The notes under the pieces: generated by a model
Databases searched by the model: none
Told to the model about the DNA's origin: nothing
Seen by the model: only the letters and a program-made list of their open reading frames with translations
Shown here: in pieces, positions 46,795-57,454 of the stretch
Numbering within the stretch: the stretch's first letter is position 1
Layout: each line of letters starts with the position of its first letter
Origin: Vombatus ursinus
Taxonomy: Eukaryota; Chordata; Mammalia; Diprotodontia; Vombatidae
Reading direction: 5' to 3'
DNA length: 64,000 nt
Assembly (NCBI RefSeq): GCF_900497805.2
Contig: NW_020954599.1
Location: 44,399,260 to 44,463,259, forward strand
Made by a program: the position numbers and the translations under genes

Positions 46795-47165
46795 TCATAC
46801 TTTTAATTTAATTTTTTCATTTAAAAAACTACTTTCATTCTCCTTTCCCCCAATTAAAAAAAAAAAACCAAACCCTTGTGATAAATATGTATAGTCAAGC
46901 AAAACAAATTCCCCTAACAGCTATGTCTAAAATGTATATATCTCAATCTGTACTCTGAATCAGTCATTTCTCTGTTCAGGATGTCATCATCAATCCTCTG
47001 GAATCATAGATAGTTATTGCATTGATCAGAGTTCTTAAGTCTTTCAAAGTTGTTTGTCATTACAATTATTGTTGTTATTGCAGACATTGTTCTCCTGGTT
47101 CTACTCATTTCATAAATCTTCTTGATTTTCTCTGAAACCACCCCTCTTTTCAATGGAATTATAAT
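46795..47165 (-). mobile_element. L1/HAL1 3' end, antisense, degraded
   Basis: agtcaagcaaaacaaattcc, atctcaatctgtactctgaa, gttgtttgtcattacaatta and ttctcctggttctactcatt mirror the order in 31150-31370. Confidence 0.65.
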
Positions 47166-47464
47166 TCAAACTTGACCTTATAGCTCTGTAGTTAAAACTT
47201 AAAAAAAAAAGCCAAGGTTTTACTGAATTCAAAGAATCATCTTTTAACTTATTTTCTTATGTAACATATTTTTGTAAGTTCAGTTTTCCTGAAGCAGGAC
47301 ACACCTGAACTATCTTCCTTCATAAATGTAGCTGCTACTCCTCTTTTTAGTGAGTGCTCCCTCATCATTCTCAAAAGCCTGCTGGGAACTCAAGATTCCT
47401 AAACTTTCCTTTTTAAACTTGCTAGCCATTTTAACAAAATTTTTCATTTATTGTGAATAAGAGA

Positions 47465-47715
47465 TAGCAGGAAGGAGCTAGAGTTGGGCAGTAGAAAGAA
47501 TACTAGACTTGGAACCCTTGTACTTGAGTTTGAATCCTGCCACTACTACCTTTGTGACTTTGGTGAAGTCATTTCATTTCCATGGTCCTCAGTTTCTTCA
47601 TCTGCACAATAAGGAAGTTGAACTAGATGATCTCAATATGTATATCCAGGATTTAGCACGGTGTTTTATTGCTTTTTATTTCACTCATTCATCTCTAAGG
47701 TCCCTCTAACAATCC
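47465..47715 (+). mobile_element. MIR-related SINE with small insert
   Basis: ctagagttgggcagtagaaa, cttgagtttgaatcctgcca, gaactagatgatctc. About 60 bases then intervene before aaggtccctctaacaatcca, the usual next block. Confidence 0.65.
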
Positions 47716-47974
47716 ATCTATAATCCCCATTGTAACCTAAATAAGATACTCTTGCCCTCAAATATTAAGGGACCTAGAGGAAGGCTTCTAATACATTGGA
47801 GAGATTCTTTGTTGAAGCTTTATGGGTAAACAAAGACAAAAATAGCCTAGAATAAGAAGGTGTGAATGGGCTGCAATCTATGCTTGTGAAAGGAGTCATT
47901 GACCCATTGAAGAGTAAGCTGTCAGAATGGATACCCTTTTCGATGCTCTTACAGAGAAACTATTAAAGGAAAAA

Positions 47975-48298
47975 AGTATAAGATATTAGAACTAGCAAGG
48001 ATCTTATACATTATCTAATTCCACCCTTTCATTTTACAAATAAGGAAACTGAGGAGTGAACTGACTTCTCCAAGGTCATTCATCTAGTTAATGACATAGT
48101 CAGGGCTAGGACTTAGACCTCCTATCTCAAGATACTCATAGAATTTAGAAACAGAATAAACCTTGGAGATTATCTAGTCCAAATCTTTCATTTTATAACT
48201 AAGAAAACTGAGATCTGGAAGATTTGTCCAAGGTCACTCAGGTACTAAGTAGAAGAGGCAGAATCTGGCTCCAAATTCATACCATTCCTTGTGGTGCC
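47975..48298 (-). mobile_element. two adjacent antisense MIR-related repeats
   Basis: First, to about 48130: ctaattccaccctttcattt, aaggaaactgaggagtgaac. Second: tagaaacagaataaaccttg, gattatctagtccaaatctt, aagaaaactgagatctggaa. They are either independent insertions at the same target or a duplication. Confidence 0.7.
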
Positions 48299-48337
48299 AA
48301 GTAGGTACATTATAGGATTACAGGTTTCAAGTAGAAC

Positions 48338-48582
48338 AATAGCTGATATTTACATTGCAAAAGGTTTCAAAGTACTTTGCTTACATCATTTCATTTAAGT
48401 CACATAACAAACCTATGAGAAAGGTACTGCAGAGGCAGTATCCTCATTGGGCAAATGAGGAAACTGAGGCTGAGAGAGGTTATGTGTCTGTGGACACATA
48501 ACAAGTTACTGAAACGGGAGGGATGTAAACCCAGGTGTTGCTGGCTCTGAACTCAGCCTTCCATTCATGCTGCCAGGCAGTT
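48338..48582 (-). mobile_element. MIR/THER-type SINE, antisense
   Basis: caatagctgatatttacatt, aatgaggaaactgaggctga, acacataacaagttactgaa, ending tccattcatgctgccaggca. Confidence 0.85.
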
Positions 48583-49376
48583 TGTACCGCACCTTAGCCA
48601 AAGGACACAATAAGGTCACTTGCCAATAAACTCATTATTCTTTTCATTACAGTGAGAGTTAGGAAAGAACTTGAGTCTGGCTCAAAGAATACTGCTGACT
48701 TCCTGCCGAGGTAAATGACTACACTTGTTGCTAATATCAGCAGAGACACTTGGGCTTAGTAAATAAGACTAATCTCGTGGATCTCTGGATTCAGTTGATC
48801 TTGGCCTAGACAGAGGGTTTTTTTTTTTCCTTGTCAGATATAGTATATTTTCAATTGAGTTGTGGATAAATCCATCTTTGAACCTTAAAATCCTTTTCAA
48901 AAATGAATTTTCTTTTTTAAAAAAATTCATTCCTGATATAGGTTTTTAGATTTTAGCAATGCCAAGGGTTTTTGTTTTTGTTTTAGTTTTTGTTTTAAGA
49001 AGAATGCAACTTCTGTCCACCAGGCAAAAGAAAAATTGTAGGAGTATTTTAGCTTCAGTGTTTCCTGAGTAAATCTGAGGGTTTCAAAATCTAGGAGTAT
49101 CACAAGGTTCAACTTAAAAGACCAAGTAATTAGAAGAGAAACAGGTGGAGAACAAGACCTACTTCTTACTAGACGTAGAAAATGTGGTTGGGGATGTTAC
49201 TTCACCGTATCACTCATCAGGGTGTAGACGCCTGTATGACAGTACACTCTCAAGAGCATTAAAATCAGTTTAGTCTGGGTTTGAAGTCTGTGAGAAATAG
49301 CTAATGTTCATTTCCTGAAACCTAAAATGCAAATCTAAGATGGAAGTTTAACAAAGGAAGCCATAAGAAAACACTA

Positions 49377-49769
49377 TTGGTGGGTGAATAGATTAACCAG
49401 CGAAAACCGGTTCTGAGGTTAGTTATAGATTAACATCAATGGGGTGTTCCCAAATAAGAGGAAAAGTGGATGCGGGCCTGGGTTCCCAAATTGTGGGGAG
49501 TGGGAGATATAATTAGGGGCAGAAATTCAAGTGGGGAAATTAGGTGCTGTAGATGGGCTATAACCTCTATAGAACCCAGCCAATGGGGAAACAGGGGAGG
49601 GAAATTCAAGTGGGGAATAGGCAATAAAAAGGTGTGTATCTGTTTGACACAGATGTGTCTGGAACATATGGAACATCCAGTCTGGCCAGTTCTGGCCAGG
49701 TCATTAATAAAACTTCTTCCTGGTTCAAACAATGGCTTCGTGGTATTCGTGGTAAGACTTTTTGCAGCT
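49377..49769 (+). mobile_element. solo LTR candidate
   Basis: A 393-bp block with LTR-like order: CCAAT at 49580-49584, an AATAAAAAG TATA-like box near 49624, AATAAA at 49706-49711, then a downstream segment. The 7-mer aacacta flanks it at 49370-49376 and 49770-49776. The ends are not TG...CA, so boundaries and class are uncertain. No internal viral region adjoins. A fossil. Confidence 0.45.
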
Positions 49770-49777
49770 AACACTAG

Positions 49778-49985
49778 AGAGAGGAAACCATAGAACCATG
49801 GAACAGGAAGCAGCCTCAAAAGCCATCTGGTCAAAAACCCTCATTTTACAGATAAGGAAACTAAGGTCCAGGGAAGTTAAGTGACTTGGGTAAGGTCATA
49901 CCAGTAAACAAATAGCAGAAGCAGAATTGGAACCTAGGTCCTTTGACTCCAGAGTCAGTGCTCTTTCCCTTGAACCATACTATCA
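49778..49985 (-). mobile_element. MIR-related repeat, antisense
   Basis: accatagaaccatggaacag, ccctcattttacagataagg, gaagttaagtgacttgggta, gtcagtgctctttcccttga. Confidence 0.75.
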
Positions 49986-50109
49986 GCACCCAATATACAT
50001 TGCCAAGACACTTTTTTCTTACCAAGTCTATTCCAAGACCTGCACTAGGAACAAAATATTGGAGCAGGGAGACCATGATTTCTTCTACTAAGATAATTCC
50101 TATATTCTT

Positions 50110-50582
50110 CCAGGTGTAAGGGATTCACACTTGTAATCCTTGCTATAAGGGAGGCTGAGACATGTGGATGTTTTTGAGTTTGGAAGTTCTGAGTTACAAC
50201 AGGGCTAAAGCCCTAACACAGGGGTGGGGATCCTGCGGCCTCCGCTAGGTCTTTAAGTGCAGCCCTTTGACTGAATCGAAACTTCACAGAACAAATCCCC
50301 TTAATAAAAGGATTTGTTCTATAAAACTTAGACTCAGTCAAAAGGCTGTACCCAAGGACCTAGAAGGCCACGTGTGGCCTCAAGGCTGCAGGTTCCCTAT
50401 GCATGCTAAGGTGTATTCTCTAGGTCTGGTGTCAATATGGTAAGCCCCAAGGAGTAGAAGGCCTACCAGTCTATCTAAGGAAGAACAAACTGGTCCAGAT
50501 AGGAAATTAAGTACTTCAAAGGACTTCTGGCTTCAGTAAGATAAGACCAGTCTCAAAAAAATAAAAAATAAATTTTAGAAAG
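50110..50582 (+). pseudogene. 7SL (SRP) RNA retropseudogene, split by a hAT MITE
   Basis: Aligns by eye with 7SL RNA: the 5' Alu domain as ccaggtgtaagggattcaca, aagggaggctgagacatgtg, gtttggaagttctgagttac. After the insert (50219-50405) it continues with ggtctggtgtcaatatggta, agaacaaactggtccagata, ggaaattaagtacttcaaag, and ends agaccagtctc plus an A-rich tail. About 45 bases before the 3' end are missing. Flanks tcctatattctt (50098-50109) and tcctacattttt (50583-50594) agree at 10 of 12. The tail and TSD mark LINE-driven retroposition. It is too diverged to be a working SRP RNA. A 7SL-derived SINE is the alternative. Confidence 0.85.
50219..50405. mobile_element. palindromic hAT-type MITE (family B) in 7SL pseudogene
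   Basis: Left end caggggtggggatcctgcgg. The right end, reversed, is catgcatagggaacctgcag. The interior contains two arms, aacaaatcccctt and ggatttgttct, folding on each other. Sister of 18395-18551. It shares only ctaa on both sides, so the TSD is unclear. Younger than the 7SL copy. Confidence 0.8.
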
Positions 50583-50659
50583 TCCTACATTTTTATGTGT
50601 TCCTGGAAGGCACTGGGCAATTCTTTTCTCTGCTATTGGGTAATTGGTATTTTGGATAC

Positions 50660-51140
50660 TGTTACACAGGAGCTCAGCTCCATCACAGATTCACTGGATG
50701 CGGACAGACCGAAAAACAACAATGGAGCCCCAGATAAGGGGTTAATATTACTTTATTCTCAATGGCGGCAGGCCGAGATGAGGTGAGGAATCATCCATCT
50801 TTTCTCTTTATTCTCCTGGGCACTAGCCGAGACAGGTTGTAGGAGCATCTGAGCATCCCCCCTATGGCATCCACATTCACATTCTGCATTTACTGACCAG
50901 TGCTTGCTTGATTTATAAAGGAGCACACAAAGAAGGCAACATGCCAATGAAAAGCTCGTAAGTTTATATTAACTTTGGTTATATAATGATGTGTCAGCAT
51001 AGAGCAAGCGCAGTGGGGGTGTTTATGGGATAAACTCAAATGTATGCATCATCTAGCATGGCGCAAGCGTAGCAAGATTGTTTATAGGCCACGATCCCTG
51101 GGAACTTGTATCATATTATATCCATGTCACCTTACACGCA
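50660..51140 (-). mobile_element. solo LTR of an endogenous retrovirus, probable
   Basis: A 481-bp block with TG...CA ends and a 5-bp direct repeat gatac at 50655-50659 and 51141-51145. On the minus strand a TATA-like tttataaat (near 50918) precedes an AATAAAG polyadenylation signal (near 50750), in LTR order. No internal viral region is next to it. The class is not determined; a 5-bp duplication is compatible with several. Old and moderately worn. Confidence 0.5.
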
Positions 51141-51639
51141 GATACTCATTCAGGTTGTAAGAAAGAAACTGCTCAGTAAGCTGGTCTCTTGGGATTGTGC
51201 TCAGCTAGGCGTGTGGAGGTAGTTCACCCTGGCAAGAGATTGGTATGTCTAGCTTATTCCTTAGAGAAAGCAAAAATTTGACTGGACACACACACTCTAC
51301 CATGAGGTTTCCCAAGCACTGTTCTGTGTAACTATAGCAAGCCCCCTAGTGAGCATAAGGGTTTTGTGGTGGGGGTTGAAGGTATATCAATACTACTGAT
51401 ATTTTCCTCCTTTGAAAAATTAAACATGAAATTGTGCATTTGCCAAAAATTACTTAGCACATGAAGACAATTTTGGGATGAAATTTCCTTGATGCTACAC
51501 CCAATTTTCTGAAATTCCCCTTCATTTTAGGAATAGCCTGTGCTTCCAGATTTCCTCAGGATGTAATGTTTTCCACCAATATGTTTTCATTCTAAAGAGT
51601 TCCATATTCAAATAAATTAGAGGAATGGTGCTCTATAGA

Positions 51640-51970
51640 GCTGGTAACAAGGATCTAGAGATCACCTGAACCAGACGTGTCAAACACGCTACTATAGGCA
51701 ACATTCCCAAGCACAGCTTGAACCAGATTAAAACGTAATTGGGAAATATGTAACAGAACAAATAAAAATACAATAGCAATAGATGATGTTAATATGTGGT
51801 TTGCTAAGTAAGTTTAGTGGTCCTGTTTCTATTTGAATTTGACACCACCGATCTAGACCAAGCTTCTCATTGTATAGGTGAGGGAATGGAGGGTTCGAGA
51901 GGTAAGCAGCAAAAATCTAAGGTGGGATTTGAATCCAGGTCCTCTGAGTCCAGAGCCAGCGGGCTTTTCC
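51640..51970 (-). mobile_element. MIR-related repeat split by a hAT element
   Basis: ggtaacaaggatctagagat before and aagcttctcattgtataggt plus gtgggatttgaatccaggtc after. The family A hAT at 51672-51850 lies between. Confidence 0.65.
51672..51850. mobile_element. hAT-type MITE (family A), reverse orientation
   Basis: Ends cagacgtgtcaaacac and, reversed, cggtggtgtcaaattcaa. The interior attgggaaatatgtaacaga is the reverse of the 33050 text. Flanking 8-mers acctgaac and atctagac agree at five of eight. Confidence 0.8.
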
Positions 51971-52084
51971 ATGGCACAAGTTCTTCTTGGTTTCTCTACA
52001 ACCCATCCTTAACCACATCCTCCACCATGGCAGATCAGAAAGAGTATTGGACCAAAGCAAGCACCTAATAAGAGTTTTTAACCA

Positions 52085-52235
52085 TGATCACTAGATCACT
52101 TTAGCTCTCTGAGACTTTGTTTCCTTATTTATAAAATGAGTATAATAATGCATATGCTACCTAGCTCACAAGGTTGTTGGGAAGAAAGTGTTTGGCACAT
52201 CTTAGGGTGCTACATAAATGTGGGCTATTACAGAT
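52085..52235 (+). mobile_element. MIR 3' half
   Basis: gactttgtttccttatttat, aaaatgagtataataatgca, agctcacaaggttgttggga, gggtgctacataaatgtggg. Confidence 0.75.
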
Positions 52236-53010
52236 TTAGAGCTGGAAGGGAACCTAGAGGTCTTCTACTTCAGATCACTCATTTTACAAATGAGGAAAAA
52301 GAGGCCCAGAGAAATTAAGTAATTTCTCCAAGGTCACACAGGTATTCATTCAGTAGCAGAGCTGGGATTCTAACCCCAGGTCATCTAGTCAAATTGATCT
52401 TCCTAAACTTGAAGTTTGATCATGTCACTCCCCTACTGAATCAACAGCAGTAGCTCCCTATTATCTCCAGGATTAAATATAAAATCCACTGTTTGACTTC
52501 TAAAGCCCCCTATTAATTGCCCCTTGTCTACTTTTCTATCTTCTTCCTCCTTATACTAGTGACACTAGTCTCCTTGCCACTTTTCATCCTGAACACTCTA
52601 TCTCCCAACTCCAGCTCTGGGCATCATCGATGGCTTTCCCTCATGTCTGGAATTTTCTCCCTCCTCTCTCCACCTCCTAGCTTCCTTCAAGTCTCAGCTA
52701 AAATCTTACCATCTGCAAGAAGACTTTCTCAATTTACCTTAGAGCTAGTGCTTCCCCTCTGTTGTTTATCTTTAATATAACTTGAATATCTCTTGTTTGT
52801 ACATACTCGTTTACATGTTTTCTCCCCCATTAGTTTCCTTCTCTATAAATGGGTATAATAATGCATATACTACCAAACTCACAGAGTGGTTGCATTTTTT
52901 TACCTTTATGTTGCCAGAGCTTGGCACATAGTAAGCATTGCACAAATATTTGTTGACTAAGTCATCTGCCTCCAAACCCAGCATTTTTTCTACTACGCTA
53001 CCCTGCCTCT
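52225..53010 (-). mobile_element. MIR-related repeat split by L2
   Basis: gagctggaagggaacctaga, aatgaggaaaaagaggccca, gctgggattctaaccccagg up to 52386. The tail gcctccaaacccagcatttt, ctacgctaccctgcctct follows from 52968. An L2 copy lies between. Confidence 0.8.
52387..52960 (+). mobile_element. L2 LINE 3' part with TSD
   Basis: ctaaacttgaagtttgatca, gctccctattatctccagga, cttccttcaagtctcagcta, ttggcacatagtaagcattg, caaatatttgttgacta. The 7-mer gtcatct is at 52380-52386 and 52961-52967. At 52834-52893 the expected L2 text is replaced by a MIR-like patch. Confidence 0.85.
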
Positions 53011-53106
53011 CAAAACCTGACCCTTCATCTTGTTATTAAGACCAACACTTTTCGTGGACCTCCCATCAAGTGACTCTTTTCTTCACCTCAATCTCTCAGC
53101 TAACTC

Positions 53107-53362
53107 ACAATAATATCTTGCATGTATACAGCACTTTAAGGTTTGCAAAGCACTTTACCTGTTTTCTCATCTGATCCTCGCTAGAACTCAGTGAGGTTGG
53201 TGCTATTATTATCCCCATTATACAGATGAGAAAACTAAGGCTGCAAGGTTCAGTGACTTGTAACCAGTTTCACACAGATATTAAGTGTTGTGGTAGGACT
53301 TTCACTCAGGTCTTCCTGACTCCAAATGCAGTGTTTTCCTGGGTTCCATCATGCCCCCTAGG
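53107..53362 (-). mobile_element. MIR/THER-type SINE, antisense
   Basis: ataatatcttgcatgtatac, agcactttaaggtttgcaaa, gatgagaaaactaaggctgc, ggtcttcctgactccaaatg. Confidence 0.85.
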
Positions 53363-53379
53363 CTCCTCACAGTGCTGAA

Positions 53380-54760
53380 AAAGATACAACCTAGACAGCG
53401 TGAATGCTGTCTAAACCTTGGTCTAAACATTACCTGTCACACTGTCATACTGTCATACCTTTTCTGGCTCAAGATGTCAATTCTGCTCATGTCCTAAGTT
53501 AGTTTTTGCCCAGGGTTCTCTCAGACTCCCATCATGTAATTTTATAACATCAGAAGCATTTTAAAAATTCGGTAATCCAAGATCTACTAACAACAAAGGT
53601 AAGACCTTGTTTCACAGACTCTCAAGAGTTAAAAATCCAGAGACATGTTGTCAGATGGAGCCCTGCCTGTCTTTAAAGATGTAGGCTTCTTCAAGACTAC
53701 AGAAATAAGGGTTTTGTTACAGAGCCTCAATGGTCCCATAATAACAGATTGAGACATATGGTAGCATATCAGCAACTCTAACAACTGGCCTGCAAATGTA
53801 CCTATCCTCCTCTTGAAAAACACGACTTAAAAAGCTTCAGTTTTATAACATCAAAAAAAAAAAAGAAAGAAAGAAAGAAAAAGAGAGAGAGAGACGTTCT
53901 AGTGCTATTACCATGGAGCTGAACATCAGAAATACATCACTTTATGTCTCTTAGTTGCATAAACTACAAAGTTGAGTTACAGCTCTGTTTCTTTTCACTG
54001 AGAAGCAGCAATAGTGTTAAATCCACAAGAGCTCCCAAAATAACCTGATTTTTAGCCATTAGGAATTTAAGAAAACTAGCCTCCAGACTCAACACTGTGG
54101 CAGGTTGGTGTCATTTACTGTTGAAGGATATATTGCCACAATAGTTCAGAGTGAACACGGACTTTTGTCAAAACCTGTCATTTATGATAACTGGAAGAAT
54201 CAGATCGTGCTGGTAAATCCATCCAGCCCCTGGCTCTGCAGATGTGCATTGATGCCTATCTTATAAAAGCATCCATGTTTCCAACCAAGTAAGTACTAGT
54301 AAAAAGCACTCGTTCTACTGGATGAAAAGCAAAGAACAATCTTTTAATGTCTTTTTCATATTTTGTTTTATACTAATGTAGGAGGGTTTTTTTTTAATCT
54401 TCAGATTTCCATTAAAATTTCAACATATACTCTTAGTAAATATTGGAACTGTAGGTTGGCTTACTTCTAATCCCTCTTATTTTCATTTTCTGTTTCCCCT
54501 CCAATAGCCCAAGGGCACATGATAAATATTTCACCAAGTTCTTCCAGTAAACAGACTGCTGCCAGGTTGGGAACAAAAAAAGAGACACTAAAAGATTGTA
54601 ATATGGTGTCTTGCAGCAGTAATTTAGTAAACAGCTGCATAATCAAGCTCTGAGATAATGAAGATTCCTGCAAGGAATTCTGTGACATCATCCCACCTGC
54701 CCATTCAGAATAAGAAACTCAGCTGGCAGGTTGCAAGGAGGACAGTCAGTGGACAACTCT
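53380..54760. other. repeat-poor stretch
   Basis: About 1.4 kb. Apart from an A-rich/GAAA/GA tract at 53851-53894, no repeat or gene is recognised. Confidence 0.4.
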
Positions 54761-54764
54761 CTGT

Positions 54765-54950
54765 AACTCATATAGTTGTAGAGCTGAAAGGGGCCTTATA
54801 TGCATTTAATCCTCCCTCTCCTTTCGCAAATGAGGATTCTGATACCCAGAGAGATGGTTTCTTGCCCAAGGTCACCCATTTGGTAATGTTTGGAACGAGA
54901 CTAGAACCCATTTCCCCAATCCCCAGTATTCACTCACTATGCAACATTGG
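54765..54950 (-). mobile_element. MIR-related repeat, antisense
   Basis: atagttgtagagctgaaagg, ggccttatatgcatttaatc, gatacccagagagatggttt, gcccaaggtcacccatttgg. Confidence 0.7.
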
Positions 54951-55104
54951 CTCTGCCATAGAAAAGGAGCTGTAGTTGTACTTTTAAGAATGACTAATGA
55001 ATTTTTTAAAAAAATCAGAAGGGAAGAAATATGGAGGGGACCACTGTGTTCCAAAGGCAGCAAGTATAAGAAGTCAAAAAAGGAAAGAGCCAGCATAGAA
55101 TACT

Positions 55105-55265
55105 GGAGTGGTATCAAACTTAAATAGAAATTGGAGCCACTAAAACATACATAAGCATCCTTAGAGGTCATATATTGACTTAGTTTTAAGATATAATATC
55201 GTTTGTATTTTATTGTATTTTTATTTATTATATTAAATATTTCCCGATACTTGGAAGTGTTGGGG
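55105..55265. mobile_element. hAT-type MITE (family A), one end lost
   Basis: The left end gagtggtatcaaacttaaat is intact. The interior ttattatattaaatatttcc fits. It breaks off near tggaagtgttgggggct and joins an antisense MIR-related repeat. Confidence 0.75.
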
Positions 55266-55395
55266 GCTGCCTCATTTTATAAATGAGGAAAAGTAGGCCC
55301 AGAAAATAGATGACTTGTCAAAGGTCACACAGGGAATAACTGCCAGAGTCAAGATTCGAACACAGGTCTTCTGACTCCCGAGCCAGTTAAGGCTC
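55266..55395 (-). mobile_element. MIR-related repeat, antisense
   Basis: cctcattttataaatgagga, gacttgtcaaaggtcacaca, gattcgaacacaggtcttct. Confidence 0.75.
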
Positions 55396-55627
55396 TTCCA
55401 GGTCAAACATTTGAGTATCTACTGTGTTCAAGGCACCATACTAGATGCAAGACATATGAAAAAGGGAGATGAAGAGATTTTGTCACATAATCTATATAGA
55501 TTAATAGATGTAGTCTTACTTGATTTACATGCCCCATAAGTATTTTAGGGCCATTTTACATGGCTTAAGCCCTAAAAATTCCTAAACAACTGTTTATATT
55601 ATTAGAGGAGACGAAACTAAATGAGCT

Positions 55628-55811
55628 CGGGGCAGCTAGGTGGCACAGTGAATAGAGTACCGGCCCTGGAGTCAGGAGAATCTGAGTTCAAATCTGGCCT
55701 CTGATATTTGACACTTAGTAGCTGTGTGACCCTGGGCAAGTCACTTAATCCCATTGCCTAGCAAAAAAAAAAATATGTATATACAGATAGATATATATAT
55801 ATATATATACA
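55628..55811 (+). mobile_element. A-tailed SINE with (TA)n-expanded tail and TSD
   Basis: Head ggggcagctaggtggcacag, gagttcaaatctggcctctg, cacttaatcccattgcctag, then A11 followed by a TATG/ATAG/(TA)n tail. Direct repeats aaactaaatgagct (55614-55627) and aaattaaatgagct (55812-55825), 13 of 14 identical, enclose SINE plus microsatellite. So the AT repeat grew from the tail. Confidence 0.95.
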
Positions 55812-55829
55812 AAATTAAATGAGCTATGC

Positions 55830-56865
55830 CTAAGGCAGTGGGATTTTTTTCTTGTGCAGGGGGGAGAGAAAGAAATCTAGCATGCTATCTCATAGTGGTA
55901 TAGAGGTGACTCTAAGTTCTTAAAGGCTTTTCTTCAAACTCTGGCAAGTTTTATTAAGCCAGAAAGACTTAAAGTCCAACCCTGGTGACAGATTTTATGC
56001 CCTACCACTCAAAGGGTCATCTTTGCTAAGTTCAGAGATGATCATTGCCACAAGGCTGACCACCAGTTGATGAATTCTTTTGATCACAACAACTAAGACA
56101 CATGTGGGTACGGATCACAGTCTCTATCCGTGAAATCATACATCCTTAAAGCACTGAAGTTACAGGTTCACTCACTTCTAAAGAACATTATGCCCTCCAT
56201 GGTAGGATGCCAAGGTTAGTCCAAGAAAATTGATAGGCAAATTAATATCTGGCCACAGTGGCAATTGACGCTAGTGACAGTTCTGGTATAAGGGGGATCC
56301 ACAAGCTCATGTTCATGGTTTGCTGGGTATCTGGCTCTCCTTTTTCCTTTGTCCGTCTTGAGTGTCTCAATAAGGCACCTTCATTCTATGCACATGGATG
56401 TGCAGAAGTGAATGAAATGTGGAATGGGTTGTGCCTATTCCCTCCATATGGTTAAGTTAGCCACCAATTTCTGCCATGACCCTCATTTACTCCCCCTACA
56501 AAGGCTAGAGACCCAAAGTACATAACAGTTAAGTCAGCATTGTTAGGTACATAGAGTGGGGTGGAGTCCAGCTTTGTCTTACTGTGATGCCTCAGTTCTA
56601 TAGCACCCTGAGTACAACATTTTCCCTTTCCAAGTTCTATCTGCCTGTATTATCTTTCTAGATCCTGTCCATTGGTGTTCATCCCAAACTGACCTCTTCT
56701 ATTTTCAATACCTGAATAATTTGGTCCCTTCTCAGCTCCAACTTCTACTCCCAGTTCAGATTGAATTTTGCCACTGAACTCCTCAAATGGTAACGAAGGT
56801 GTCTAACTTCTTTTGAGCTAAAAACATTTCCTTCATCTCCAACTCTTTTCTGCCTCCTGACCTAA
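55830..56865. other. unassigned non-coding stretch
   Basis: I name no repeat or gene with confidence in this kilobase. The 65-codon ORF at 56258 has no domain. Confidence 0.4.
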
Positions 56866-56867
56866 AG

Positions 56868-57350
56868 TATCTTTCTTAGGAAGCACAATGGAGTTCTGAG
56901 GTTGGAGTCAGGCACATCTGGGTCTCAATCCAGGCTTTGATATTTAGGAGCTCATAAATATGAACAGGGCTTCACTTCCTGGACCCTCCCTTTCTTCATC
57001 CATAAAATAAAAAGAATATTTGAAGAGCAGTTGTTCGAACTCAATTAGAAACTGCCACATCTTGACTTAGAAAACCATAAATTAACATTATTTATATTGT
57101 ATTGTACTTTTACTTATTTTGCTAAACTTGTTAAAATTATTCAACAAATTGTTAAAATTGCTCAACAATTTTGTTAAATTGTTTCCCAATAACATTTAAA
57201 CCTAGTTCCTGCAGAACATAAGAGTTGTGAGTTTGATACCCCCACAATAGAAAGTCTACCTTATAGGGTAGTTGTTAAGACTCAAATGAGATCATTTATG
57301 TAAATTGTTTTGTTAACCTTAACATACTATATGAACTAGTTATTATTGAT
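56868..57350 (+). mobile_element. MIR-type SINE split by a hAT element
   Basis: gcacaatggagttctgaggt, tggagtcaggcacatctggg and ttcttcatccataaaataaa before. tagggtagttgttaagactc and caaatgagatcatttatgta after. The family A hAT at 57028-57244 separates them. Confidence 0.8.
57028..57244. mobile_element. hAT-type MITE (family A) with internal duplication
   Basis: Left end cagttgttcgaactcaatta. Right end gagtttgataccccc, reversed gggggtatcaaactc. The interior ttttgctaaacttgttaaaa shows two or three diverged copies of a ttgttaaaattattcaac unit, which lengthen it relative to its sisters. Confidence 0.8.
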
Positions 57351-57451
57351 TACTCATTAACAATGAACTGATATGTTCATTGACATTATTGTCAATTATT
57401 GATTGTCAATATTGTCAATATTATTGATTACTCATTAACAATGAACTGATA
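57342..57451 (+). repeat. 32-bp direct repeat with hairpin
   Basis: A perfect 32-bp sequence occurs at 57342-57373 and 57420-57451. A perfect stem caatgaac/gttcattg (57361-57382) overlaps the first copy. Confidence 0.9.
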
Positions 57452-57454
57452 AAC

